Under the pieces are notes generated by a model that saw nothing but the letters and a program-made list of their open reading frames with translations, made no database searches and was not told where the DNA came from. This document shows, in pieces, positions 43,011 through 50,363 of a DNA stretch of 64,000 nucleotides; position 1 is the first letter of the stretch; every line of letters starts with the position of its first letter. Made by a program: the position numbers and the translations under genes. Source of the stretch: Hugenholtzia roseola DSM 9546 (GTDB taxonomy: Bacteria; Bacteroidota; Bacteroidia; Cytophagales; Bernardetiaceae); contig NZ_KE383883.1 in assembly GCF_000422585.1 (NCBI RefSeq), forward strand, positions 62,001 through 126,000, in the 5' to 3' direction.

Positions 43011-43343
43011 AAAAAACGGGGTTTTGTACTTCGCGCAAACCTGCTGAACCCCCACCCTGCCCCAGTAATGTTAAATTCTAAAAATTAAGTTCGAATGTAG
43101 GGACAAGGCACTGCCTTGTCCGCAGTGAGATTGAAATAAAAAAGGATTTTCAGACCCAAAAATAGGGTTCAGTCCAAATTTTATTTCGTTTCTAATTTGA
43201 TAAAACAAGGCTTTTTGCAGAACTTAACATCACTGCACCCTGCCCTCCCCCCATAGGGGAGGGTTCGAAAACCAAACTAATTTTCAAGATTTTGCATAAT
43301 AAAGCAAAGATATTTTATGATAAAAAAGCCTCGCTCTATAGGA
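43011..43343 (+). repeat. Family B repeat copy, split by a family A insertion
   Basis: Left part 43011-43062 (ACGGGGTTTTGTACTTCGCG ... CACCCTGCCC) and right part 43236-43343 (CACCCTGCCCTCCCCCCATA ... AAGCCTCGCTCTATAGG) line up with the uninterrupted copy at 49051-49212. The right end is cut by another family A element. The 716 bases between the rhomboid gene and the next CDS promoter hold only these repeats. Confidence 0.85.
43063..43235 (-). mobile_element. MITE-like element, family A, complete copy with 10-bp target duplication
   Basis: 173 bp. Ends CAGTAATGTTAAATTCT and AGAACTTAACATCACTG (inverted match, or CAGTGATGTTAAGTTCT read from the other strand). It is flanked on both sides by CACCCTGCCC (43053-43062 and 43236-43245). 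The other copy of the surrounding family B sequence (49051-49212) has the site once. There is no coding capacity, so mobility would need a transposase from elsewhere. Orientation is opposite to the copy at 43344. Confidence 0.92.
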
Positions 43344-43520
43344 TAGTGATGTTAAGTTCTGTAAAAAGCCTTGTTTTATTATAGTTTTGTCAAATTTGAA
43401 ACGAAATAAAATTTGGACTTAAACCCTAAGGGTCTTCAAGACCCTTAGGGTTTGGGGCATAGGACAAGGCAATGCCTTGTCCCTACATTTGCATTTGATT
43501 TTTAGAATTTAACATCACTG
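43344..43520 (+). mobile_element. MITE-like element, family A, complete copy (palindrome variant)
   Basis: 177 bp. TAGTGATGTTAAGTTCTG at the left and AGAATTTAACATCACTG at the right. Inside are the 33-base palindrome (arms AAACCCTAAGGGTCTT, central C) and GGACAAGGCA-A-TGCCTTGTCC. Nearly the same as the copy at 18136. No clean target duplication; the left flank is family B sequence and the right is not, so the insertion may have come with a deletion. Confidence 0.88.
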
Positions 43521-43657
43521 CTCTCTCCCTGTGTTAGACAAACAAGACACGCCAAATAATATTTGCCGTTTTAGAAGAACTTAGCTATTTTATTTTATGA
43601 AAAGGGAACTACTTTTTTAGTTTTTAGGGCAGGCGAAATTCCTATTTTAGATTTTTT

Positions 43658-43665
43658 TATCTTTG
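43658..43665 (+). promoter_or_regulatory. -7 box of the DUF6029 gene
   Basis: TATCTTTG, predicted start near 43672. It excludes the upstream start at 43663 and supports ATG 43708. Confidence 0.55.
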
Positions 43666-43707
43666 CGCATCTCTCTTTTCTGTATTCACTACGATTCACC
43701 ACTACCA

Positions 43708-45408
43708 ATGAACGCATTTATATCCTCCCCTTTACACCTGCCTTCGAAAACCTTTGTGGTAGGCTTGTTTTGGACATTGCTCTGCCTTTCGCCCTCTCTT
43801 TGGGCGCAACAAGAAGAAACAAATACAAATCAAGGACTCAATTTGGGTACGCTGACGGGCAATCTACAGTCCGACTTTCGCTATTACCGCAAAGATAGTC
43901 TTATCAATGCCGAGCAGCCACCTGAAAAAATTGGCTCAAACAATTATCTCCAACTCAACTACCAGCGGGGCAATTTTCGTGCAGGCATACGCTATGAGGG
44001 CTATTTTCCGCCTCTTTTAGGCTACCCTAACAATTTGAGAGGGAATGGGCTTGCGCACCGTTTTGTAGGATATAGCGTTGGGGGTTTAGATGTTACGGCA
44101 GGTCATTTTTACGAACAATTTGGCAATGGCTTAGTCTTACGCCTGCAAGAGGATAGATTTATCGGAATTGACAATGCCATAGATGGTTTGCGTGTCAAAT
44201 ATAATTTCAATGATGCTGTTTATCTGACAGGTTTGGTAGGCAAAATTCGCAACGGCTTTTTAGGGCTTAGTGAAGGCACAGTGCGAGCCGTCAATGCAGA
44301 TGTGTATGTGAGCAACTTTTTCCCTGCCCCAGAAAATGGCACGCGCAATCTGACCCTAAGCGTTGGGGGTAGTTATGTGAGCAAATACGAACCTTATTTG
44401 GGTACGCGCGACTATATTTCCGAAAATATCGCAGCTTATTCGGGTAGAGCCGCTCTAAAATTTTTCAATTTTAGTGTAGATATGGAAGCCGCCTATAAAG
44501 AAGGCGACCCTACACGCCTCAATAACTACATCAATAAAAGCGGTTCGGCGTTTTTGCTCAATATGAACTATTCGGCAAAAGGCTTAGGGCTTTCTTTTTC
44601 TGCCAAGCGCATCGATAACATGGACTTTCGCGCCGAAAGAACAGCCATTGACAACGTCATGTTTATCAACTTCGTACCCGCCAATACGCGCCAGCACACC
44701 TACCGACTCCTAACTTTGTACCCTTATGCTGCCCAGCAGGTAGCAGGCGAATGGGGTTTTCAAGGCGAAATGGTCTATACCTTGCCCAAAAATAGCGTTT
44801 TAGGAGGCAAATACGGCACTACGGTCATGGTAAATTATGCCACTGCACGCAACCTAACCACACGCGCCCTACCTGATGAGCGCGGCTATGAAGCCGAACC
44901 TTTCCTTATCGGCGAAAAGGTTTATTATCAAGATTTTAACATAGAGATAAACCGTAGATGGAACAAAAAATTACGCACCATCTTCATGTTTGCCAAGCTC
45001 GATTACGACAAAGACCAAATCGAGGGTAGAACAGGTTACGGCTTAGTCAAATCTACAACCGTCATCGGCGAGGTGCAGTATAAAATCAGTAAGAAAACAG
45101 CCCTGCGCGTCGAATTGCAACACATGAGTACCGAGCAAGACTTCGGAAATTGGGCGTATGCCTTAGCCGAGCTAACCTTCGCGCCTAACTTTTCTTTCTA
45201 TGTAGCCGATGAATACAACTACGTCAGTGGCGATTATACAGGCACGCGCAAGCACTACTACGATTTTGGGGCAGCCTACGTAAAGGGCGGCAATCGCTTT
45301 GCTATTAGCTACGGCAGACAGCGAGCAGGCTTACTCTGCGTTGGGGGCATTTGTAGGATAGTGCCAGCATCGAGCGGATTTAGTTTCTCTATCAATAGCA
45401 CTTTCTAA
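43708..45408 (+). CDS. DUF6029-family outer-membrane beta-barrel protein
   Basis: 566 residues from ATG 43708. A signal peptide (to SLWAQ) is followed by an all-beta protein with the pattern of DUF6029: LNLGTLTGNLQSDFRYYRKD, SNNYLQLNYQRGNFRAGIRY and GHFYEQFGNGLVLRLQEDR. The C-terminus ends in an aromatic strand (SGFSFSINSTF). The location is probably the outer membrane, and the role is unknown. In related genomes such genes stand near peptidoglycan or T9SS genes, but here it is isolated between repeats. Confidence 0.85.
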   Translation: MNAFISSPLHLPSKTFVVGLFWTLLCLSPSLWAQQEETNTNQGLNLGTLTGNLQSDFRYYRKDSLINAEQPPEKIGSNNYLQLNYQRGNFRAGIRYEGYFPPLLGYPNNLRGNGLAHRFVGYSVGGLDVTAGHFYEQFGNGLVLRLQEDRFIGIDNAIDGLRVKYNFNDAVYLTGLVGKIRNGFLGLSEGTVRAVNADVYVSNFFPAPENGTRNLTLSVGGSYVSKYEPYLGTRDYISENIAAYSGRAALKFFNFSVDMEAAYKEGDPTRLNNYINKSGSAFLLNMNYSAKGLGLSFSAKRIDNMDFRAERTAIDNVMFINFVPANTRQHTYRLLTLYPYAAQQVAGEWGFQGEMVYTLPKNSVLGGKYGTTVMVNYATARNLTTRALPDERGYEAEPFLIGEKVYYQDFNIEINRRWNKKLRTIFMFAKLDYDKDQIEGRTGYGLVKSTTVIGEVQYKISKKTALRVELQHMSTEQDFGNWAYALAELTFAPNFSFYVADEYNYVSGDYTGTRKHYYDFGAAYVKGGNRFAISYGRQRAGLLCVGGICRIVPASSGFSFSINSTF

Positions 45409-45479
45409 ATCAGTTTGTACTTTTTTCAAAGAAATAAACCCAACGATATTAGATTTCCAAAATGATTCGTATTTGTAGA

Positions 45480-45607
45480 GATAAGGCAGTGCCTTGTCCC
45501 TAAACCTGCATTTTCGTAGGGACAACGCACAGCGTTGTCCGAACTATGCACGAATGAACCAACCCTGTTTTTCAATTTTGCCCTGCGGACAAGGCAATGC
45601 CTTGTCC
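45480..45607. repeat. Three palindromes of the family A type in a row
   Basis: 45480-45500 (GATAAGGCA-G-TGCCTTGTC form), 45520-45540 (GGACAACGC-ACA-GCGTTGTCC) and 45587-45607 (GGACAAGGCA-A-TGCCTTGTCC). The middle one has base changes in both arms that keep the pairing. The gap between DUF6029 and the next gene (246 bases) is filled by these. Confidence 0.8.
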
Positions 45608-45654
45608 CTACAAGGGTAAAATGTGGGTCAGTTTTTTTTTAAATAGGTTAAAAA

Positions 45655-46557
45655 TCAAGACGGCATTTCGCTTTGGATACGCAACACCGCCTCGACGGAA
45701 AGTTGGCTAAGGGCGGCAGTTTGTTCAATGCTTAACCCATTTTTTAGACAGTTCTGAACAAAAATGCGCGAAAGTTCTTGTTTTCCTATCTCGATGCCGA
45801 TTTCTATTCCTTCTTCCCTACCTTCCTCTCTGCCTTCTTCTCTGCCCTCTTCGCGCGAGGTATCAAGGCTATTTTTAAGGTCGCGGTAAGATTTTAAGCT
45901 ATCCTCGTATGCTTGTCTATCGTTGGTAGAAAACTGCGCCACTTCCGCAATTTTAAATATTTTCTTGAAGGCGATTTCCTGCAAACGGGCAGGCATCTCT
46001 TCCAAACTTGCCAAGTGCCGCAATAGATAAAACCACTTTTCTTCGGGCGTTTCGAGCTGTTCGAGCGGTTTGGTAAAATTGGGCATTTGTAGGAAAATAA
46101 AGGAGAGCTTGTCGTAAAAGATGCGGTTGTTATTGACATTGACAAGTTTGATTTGCGCCTTTACTTCATCTTTACTACTTTCATCTTCAAAGACAAAATC
46201 TAAAATGGCGATAAAATAAATAGGCAGGAGTCTGAAATTCCACTCGCCTTTTTGCGCCTGCTCCTGAATGGGAAAAGTGGTATAGTAAAGCGCACGGTCT
46301 TTGAAATATTTTTGCTTTGCCTTTTGGAGTTCTATGATAAATTTTTCGCCTTTTTCATTTTCGCAAAAAAGGTCATAGACCACTTTTCTATCTACTTCGG
46401 AAAGCCCTAAATGTTCTGTTTGGCGATACTCTAAATTAACTACCTGCTGGTCGGGCAGGACAGCATTGAGAAAGCTAATCAAAATATCTTTGTTTTCTTC
46501 CGTCCCAAAGAGTTTTTTGAAGCCAAAATCTGTAAAAGGATTGATAAAACGTGCCAT
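45655..46557 (-). CDS. Rpn/PD-(D/E)XK nuclease-family putative transposase
   Basis: 300 residues from ATG 46557 (MARFINPFTDFGFKKLFG, the standard start of the PDDEXK_2 family). A longer frame to 46659 lies upstream of a consensus promoter and is rejected. The nuclease core has VVYDLFCENEKGEKFIIELQ, with Asp62 and Glu76-x-Gln78. These proteins are related to RpnA, which promotes recombination; most are domesticated or mobile. A C-terminal EEGREEGREEGREEGIEIG repeat links to a helical end. The gene borders the palindrome cluster at 45480-45607. Confidence 0.9.
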   Translation of the reverse strand: MARFINPFTDFGFKKLFGTEENKDILISFLNAVLPDQQVVNLEYRQTEHLGLSEVDRKVVYDLFCENEKGEKFIIELQKAKQKYFKDRALYYTTFPIQEQAQKGEWNFRLLPIYFIAILDFVFEDESSKDEVKAQIKLVNVNNNRIFYDKLSFIFLQMPNFTKPLEQLETPEEKWFYLLRHLASLEEMPARLQEIAFKKIFKIAEVAQFSTNDRQAYEDSLKSYRDLKNSLDTSREEGREEGREEGREEGIEIGIEIGKQELSRIFVQNCLKNGLSIEQTAALSQLSVEAVLRIQSEMPS

Positions 46558-46601
46558 AGAAATAGGTAGAATAAAGGATAGAAAACAAATCACACAACAC
46601 A

Positions 46602-46633
46602 CAAAGATACGATTTTTGCAAACCACAACCAAA
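46602..46633 (-). promoter_or_regulatory. Consensus promoter of the Rpn-family gene
   Basis: On the minus strand: TTTG (46630-46633), 20-base spacer, TATCTTTG (46602-46609). Predicted start near 46595, 37 bases before the ATG. Confidence 0.8.
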
Positions 46634-46721
46634 CACTGCGCGAAGGTTGTCTTGGGCAATTTTAGAATAAGAGCAGCGGCTTACAGTTTGGATTTGTACG
46701 CCTGATATAGGAGATTTTTCC

Positions 46722-46729
46722 TATCTTTG
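46722..46729 (+). promoter_or_regulatory. -7 box of the oligopeptidase gene
   Basis: TATCTTTG; predicted start near 46736. Nearest TTTG lies 25 bases upstream of the box. Confidence 0.5.
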
Positions 46730-46780
46730 AAGCTACATTCTCAAAAAACAGACCCATATCCTACTCAACTTTCCTTTCCT

Positions 46781-48979
46781 ATGTTTGAAACCTTGTCAGA
46801 TATTTTTACTTCCAAAAAACACCTTTTGGCGGCAACTCTCCTTCCCTTAGTCTGGGCAATGAGTGGCTGCCAATCTAAAAAAACAGATACGATGGACAAT
46901 CAGACCACACAAAAAGACAGTACGGTACAAATCGCACCCCCGACGGCAAAGATAGAAGCCTACTACCACAAAGAACATGGCACAGAACGCTTAGACAATT
47001 ACTTTTGGCTGCGCGACGACAAACGCGAAAATCCCGAAGTGTTGGCATATCTGGAAGCCGAAAACGACTATCTAAAAAAGTCCTTGGCACATACCGACGC
47101 TTTTCAAGACAAGCTATTTGCCGAAATGAAGGGCAGAATCAAGGAACAAGACGAATCTGTACCCTACAAAAAAGGCAACTACTGGTATTACACGCGCTAT
47201 GAAGAGGGCAAAGAATACGCCCTTTATGCCCGCAAAAAGGAAACCTTAGAGGCTGCCGAAAGCCTCCTGCTCGATGGCAATGAGCGCGGTGCAGGGAAAA
47301 GTTATTATGGTGTGGGTGCGTTTTCTATCAGCCCCAATGAAAACATCTTGGCGTTTTCGGAAGATACCGTAGGGCGCAGAGAGTACATTTTACAATTTAA
47401 AGACCTAACCACAGGGCAAGCCTTAGCCGATGTCATTCCTAATGTAGAGGGCATTGCTTGGGCAAACGACAACAAAACCATTTTTTATGTAAAGAAGCAC
47501 CCCGAAACATTGCGCTCTTTTCAGGTCTGGAAACACGTTTTGGGTACGGAAGTGAGCAAAGATGTTTTGATGCACGAGGAAAAAGATGAAAGTTATTATA
47601 CTTCGGTCTATAAAACAAAGTCTGACCGCTATATCCTCATTTCGCTCAATAGCACCCTCAATTCTGAAATTCGCATCTTAGATGCCAATAAGCCCGAAGG
47701 CAAATTTGAGGTCTTTCACAAGCGCGAACCCAAGCACGAATACAGCCTCGACCATAGAGGCGATAAGTTTTATATCCGTACTAATTGGGAGGCAGAGAAT
47801 TTCCGCCTGATGGAAGTAGCGGTAGGAAAGCAGCAGGACAAGAAAAATTGGAAAGAAGTAGTGGCGCACCGCAGCGACGTGCTTTTAGAAGATTTCGACC
47901 TTTTCAAAGATTTTATGGTTGTTTCGGAACGCAAAGAAGGGCTTATCCAGATGCGCATCTTCAACCACAAAGACAATTCGGAGCATTACGTACCCTTCAA
48001 AGACCCCGTTTATTCGGTCTATACCACTTCAAACCCCGAAATGGATACCCAAACGTTGCGTTATGCCTACACCTCGCTTACGATGCCCAATTCTACCTAC
48101 GACTACAACATGGAGAGCAAAGAAACAGAATTGAAAAAAATGCAGGAAGTAGTAGGCGGCTACAATCCCGACGATTATGTTTCGAAGCGTCTTTGGGCAA
48201 CGGCGACTGATGGTACAAAAGTGCCAATTTCTTTGGTACACAAAAAGGGAATCCCACAAGATGGCAAAAGTCCGCTTTATATCAACGCATACGGCAGCTA
48301 TGGCTCCTCTTCTGATGTTTATTTCTCTACCATTCGCCTAAGCCTTTTGCAGCGTGGCTTTACCTTCGCCATTGCACACATACGCGGCGGCGAAGAATTG
48401 GGCAGGCAGTGGTATGAAAATGGCAAATTATTGAAGAAGAAAAATACCTTCACCGACTTTATAGACTGCACCAAATTTTTGCAGCAGCAGGGCTATGGCT
48501 CTGCCGAAAATACCTTCGCTATGGGTGGCAGCGCAGGCGGCTTGCTCATGGGTGCAATCGTCAATATGAACCCCGAACTCTACAAAGGCGTGGTTTCACA
48601 CGTGCCTTTTGTCGATGTCATTTCTACTATGATGGACGCTTCTATTCCGCTCACCACCAACGAATATGACGAATGGGGCAATCCAAACAACAAAGAATAC
48701 TACGACTACATGCTTTCCTACTCGCCCTACGACAATGTGAAGGCGCAAAACTACCCCAATATGCTCGTTACGACGGGGCTGCACGATTCACAGGTGCAAT
48801 ATTGGGAGCCTGCCAAGTGGGTAGCCAAATTACGCGCCACTAAGACAGACAACAATCGCCTTTATTTCTATACCAACCTGACGGCAGGGCATGGCGGCGC
48901 ATCAGGACGCTTTTCGCGCCTCAAAGAGTATGCCTTAGAATATGCCTTTATCTTTGACTTGCTGGGGATAAAGGAATAA
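46781..48979 (+). CDS. Lipoprotein prolyl oligopeptidase family protease (oligopeptidase B-like, S9A)
   Basis: 732 residues from ATG 46781. A lipobox, WAMSGC, puts the protein in the periplasm or outer membrane. The N-terminal propeller (about 60-450) shields the catalytic alpha/beta hydrolase domain. Triad: Ser584 (MGGSAGGLLMG), Asp669 (GLHDSQVQY) and His704 (AGHGGASGRF). Oligopeptidase B cuts after basic residues in short peptides; the exact preference is inferred. A longer frame from 46727 (TTG) lies within the promoter. Confidence 0.94.
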   Translation: MFETLSDIFTSKKHLLAATLLPLVWAMSGCQSKKTDTMDNQTTQKDSTVQIAPPTAKIEAYYHKEHGTERLDNYFWLRDDKRENPEVLAYLEAENDYLKKSLAHTDAFQDKLFAEMKGRIKEQDESVPYKKGNYWYYTRYEEGKEYALYARKKETLEAAESLLLDGNERGAGKSYYGVGAFSISPNENILAFSEDTVGRREYILQFKDLTTGQALADVIPNVEGIAWANDNKTIFYVKKHPETLRSFQVWKHVLGTEVSKDVLMHEEKDESYYTSVYKTKSDRYILISLNSTLNSEIRILDANKPEGKFEVFHKREPKHEYSLDHRGDKFYIRTNWEAENFRLMEVAVGKQQDKKNWKEVVAHRSDVLLEDFDLFKDFMVVSERKEGLIQMRIFNHKDNSEHYVPFKDPVYSVYTTSNPEMDTQTLRYAYTSLTMPNSTYDYNMESKETELKKMQEVVGGYNPDDYVSKRLWATATDGTKVPISLVHKKGIPQDGKSPLYINAYGSYGSSSDVYFSTIRLSLLQRGFTFAIAHIRGGEELGRQWYENGKLLKKKNTFTDFIDCTKFLQQQGYGSAENTFAMGGSAGGLLMGAIVNMNPELYKGVVSHVPFVDVISTMMDASIPLTTNEYDEWGNPNNKEYYDYMLSYSPYDNVKAQNYPNMLVTTGLHDSQVQYWEPAKWVAKLRATKTDNNRLYFYTNLTAGHGGASGRFSRLKEYALEYAFIFDLLGIKE

Positions 48980-49050
48980 AAGCCAAAGCAACAAGGTAAG
49001 AGATAAGGTTATGAAATAGACCAAAGTCTATACTATGTTGTTTATCGGTT

Positions 49051-49212
49051 AAAAAAACGGGGTTTTGTGCTTCGCACAAGCCTCCTGAACCCCCACCCTG
49101 CCCTCCCCCCATAGGGGAGGGTTCGAAAACCAAATCATTTTTTTATGCTTCGCATAAAAAAATGATACCGAATAGAAGCCTCGCCCTATGGGGGCGGGGT
49201 TTGGGGTGAGGT
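49051..49212 (+). repeat. Family B repeat, uninterrupted copy
   Basis: About 160 bp: ACGGGGTTTTGTGCTTCGCA, AACCCCCACCCTGCCC, TCCCCCCATAGGGGAGGGTT, then a perfect 15-bp hairpin (49134-49148 with 49152-49166), and GCCTCGCCCTATGGGGGCGG. The two C-rich and G-rich ends are inverted against each other. It provides the empty site for the insertion seen at 43063. Confidence 0.85.
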
Positions 49213-49244
49213 TCATTTAAGACTTTTATCGTTGCAACAACGCC

Positions 49245-49282
49245 AAAAATAGGGTAGGATTTTCAAGTCCTGCCCTATTTTT
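49245..49282. terminator. Bidirectional terminator between oligopeptidase and prmC
   Basis: A 15-bp stem (AAAAATAGGGTAGGA and TCCTGCCCTATTTTT, one wobble pair) with an eight-base loop. Confidence 0.85.
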
Positions 49283-49287
49283 ATGCT

Positions 49288-49366
49288 GTCTTGGGTCTGA
49301 TTTTTCTTGGGTCTAATTTTTTGGGTCTGATTTTTCTTGGGTCTAATTTTTTGGGTCTAATTTTTT
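49288..49366. repeat. Short tandem repeat next to prmC stop
   Basis: About five units of 14-16 bases, TTGGGTCTGATTTTTC alternating with TTGGGTCTAATTTTT. The last units end a few bases before the prmC stop codon. It is probably a slippage product. Confidence 0.8.
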
Positions 49367-49374
49367 GTCGCGCC

Positions 49375-50256
49375 TTATTTTTTTCGTCCCCAAACAATGC
49401 GCGGCTTTTCCTGCATATCCATTTGAATATGACAATCGGAAAAGGCGCGTTCCACTAAGGCATCAAAGACCCCTTGCGCATGCCTTTCATGGACTTCAAA
49501 ATAAAGCCTTCCCCCTTTGGCAAGGGCATCAAATTGCGCAATTTTTTCATAAAAAAGTAAGGGTTGCCCTTTGGGTACAAATAGCGCAAGGGCAGGCTCA
49601 TGCTCGGTTACGGAAAGTGGCATCTGCTCGCGCTCATTTTCGGGAATATAGGGCGGATTGCTGACCATCACATCAAAAGTAGGAAAATCTTTGGCTTGGG
49701 CAGTTAGGATATTGGCAAGTTGGAAATAGACCTTAGCCCCTACTTCTTGCGCATTTTGGCGTGCCACCTGCAAGGCGGCTTGTGAAACATCTATTGCCCA
49801 AACTTCCGCAGTGGGCAGGTTTTTCGCTAAGGCTATCGCAATCGCACCACTACCCGTTCCGATGTCTAAGATGCGCAAAGGCTGTGCTGTTTTTTCCTTC
49901 TCTAAAATCAAATCGAGCAATTCCTCCGTTTCGGGGCGCGGAATAAGCACCGCAGGCGAAACCTTCAATTTCAGACCGTAAAAATCGGCAGTGCCTAAGA
50001 TGTACTGCAAAGGCTCTCCTGCTTGTAGGCGCAAAACGGCTTGCGTAAGCCACTGATTTTGCGCCTCCGAAAAGGTAATTTTTTCCCAAATGTCCCATCT
50101 TTTGAGCGCGTACATTTTTTCGAGCAACCAATAGGCGATATTTTCAGCCTCACGTGGCTCATATACAGGCGTTAGGTGCGCTACGATAGCCAAATGCAGT
50201 GCTTTGGCAGTTTGGAAGGTAGGCGCAAAGGCAGAAAAGTTGGAAAGAGGGGACAT
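49375..50256 (-). CDS. prmC: Release factor glutamine methyltransferase
   Basis: 293 residues from ATG 50256. Methylates the GGQ glutamine of peptide chain release factors RF1 and RF2, using S-adenosylmethionine. Motifs: DIGTGSGAIA (131-140) for the cofactor and NPPY (200-203) for the substrate glutamine. The frame extends to 50328, but a TATCTTTG box at 50266-50273 sits there. If that box is used, the transcript would start only a few bases before the ATG, so the mRNA may be nearly leaderless. No prfA neighbour. Confidence 0.95.
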   Translation of the reverse strand: MSPLSNFSAFAPTFQTAKALHLAIVAHLTPVYEPREAENIAYWLLEKMYALKRWDIWEKITFSEAQNQWLTQAVLRLQAGEPLQYILGTADFYGLKLKVSPAVLIPRPETEELLDLILEKEKTAQPLRILDIGTGSGAIAIALAKNLPTAEVWAIDVSQAALQVARQNAQEVGAKVYFQLANILTAQAKDFPTFDVMVSNPPYIPENEREQMPLSVTEHEPALALFVPKGQPLLFYEKIAQFDALAKGGRLYFEVHERHAQGVFDALVERAFSDCHIQMDMQEKPRIVWGRKK

Positions 50257-50265
50257 AGCAACAAA

Positions 50266-50273
50266 CAAAGATA
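50266..50273 (-). promoter_or_regulatory. -7 box of prmC
   Basis: TATCTTTG on the minus strand; TTTG lies 16 bases upstream, shorter than normal. Predicted transcript start about 3 bases from the ATG. Confidence 0.45.
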
Positions 50274-50363
50274 AAACAAAGGGCGGCTTCAAAGGTGCTA
50301 CCCAAAAAAACCCTAACGACACCTTCAAGTGCCATTAGGGATATTTTTTCTAATAAGCAGACC

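Noticed and set aside
46558-46659. N-terminal extension of the Rpn-type nuclease
   Set aside because: It lies upstream of the predicted transcript start; the family starts at MARFINPFTDFGFKKLFG.
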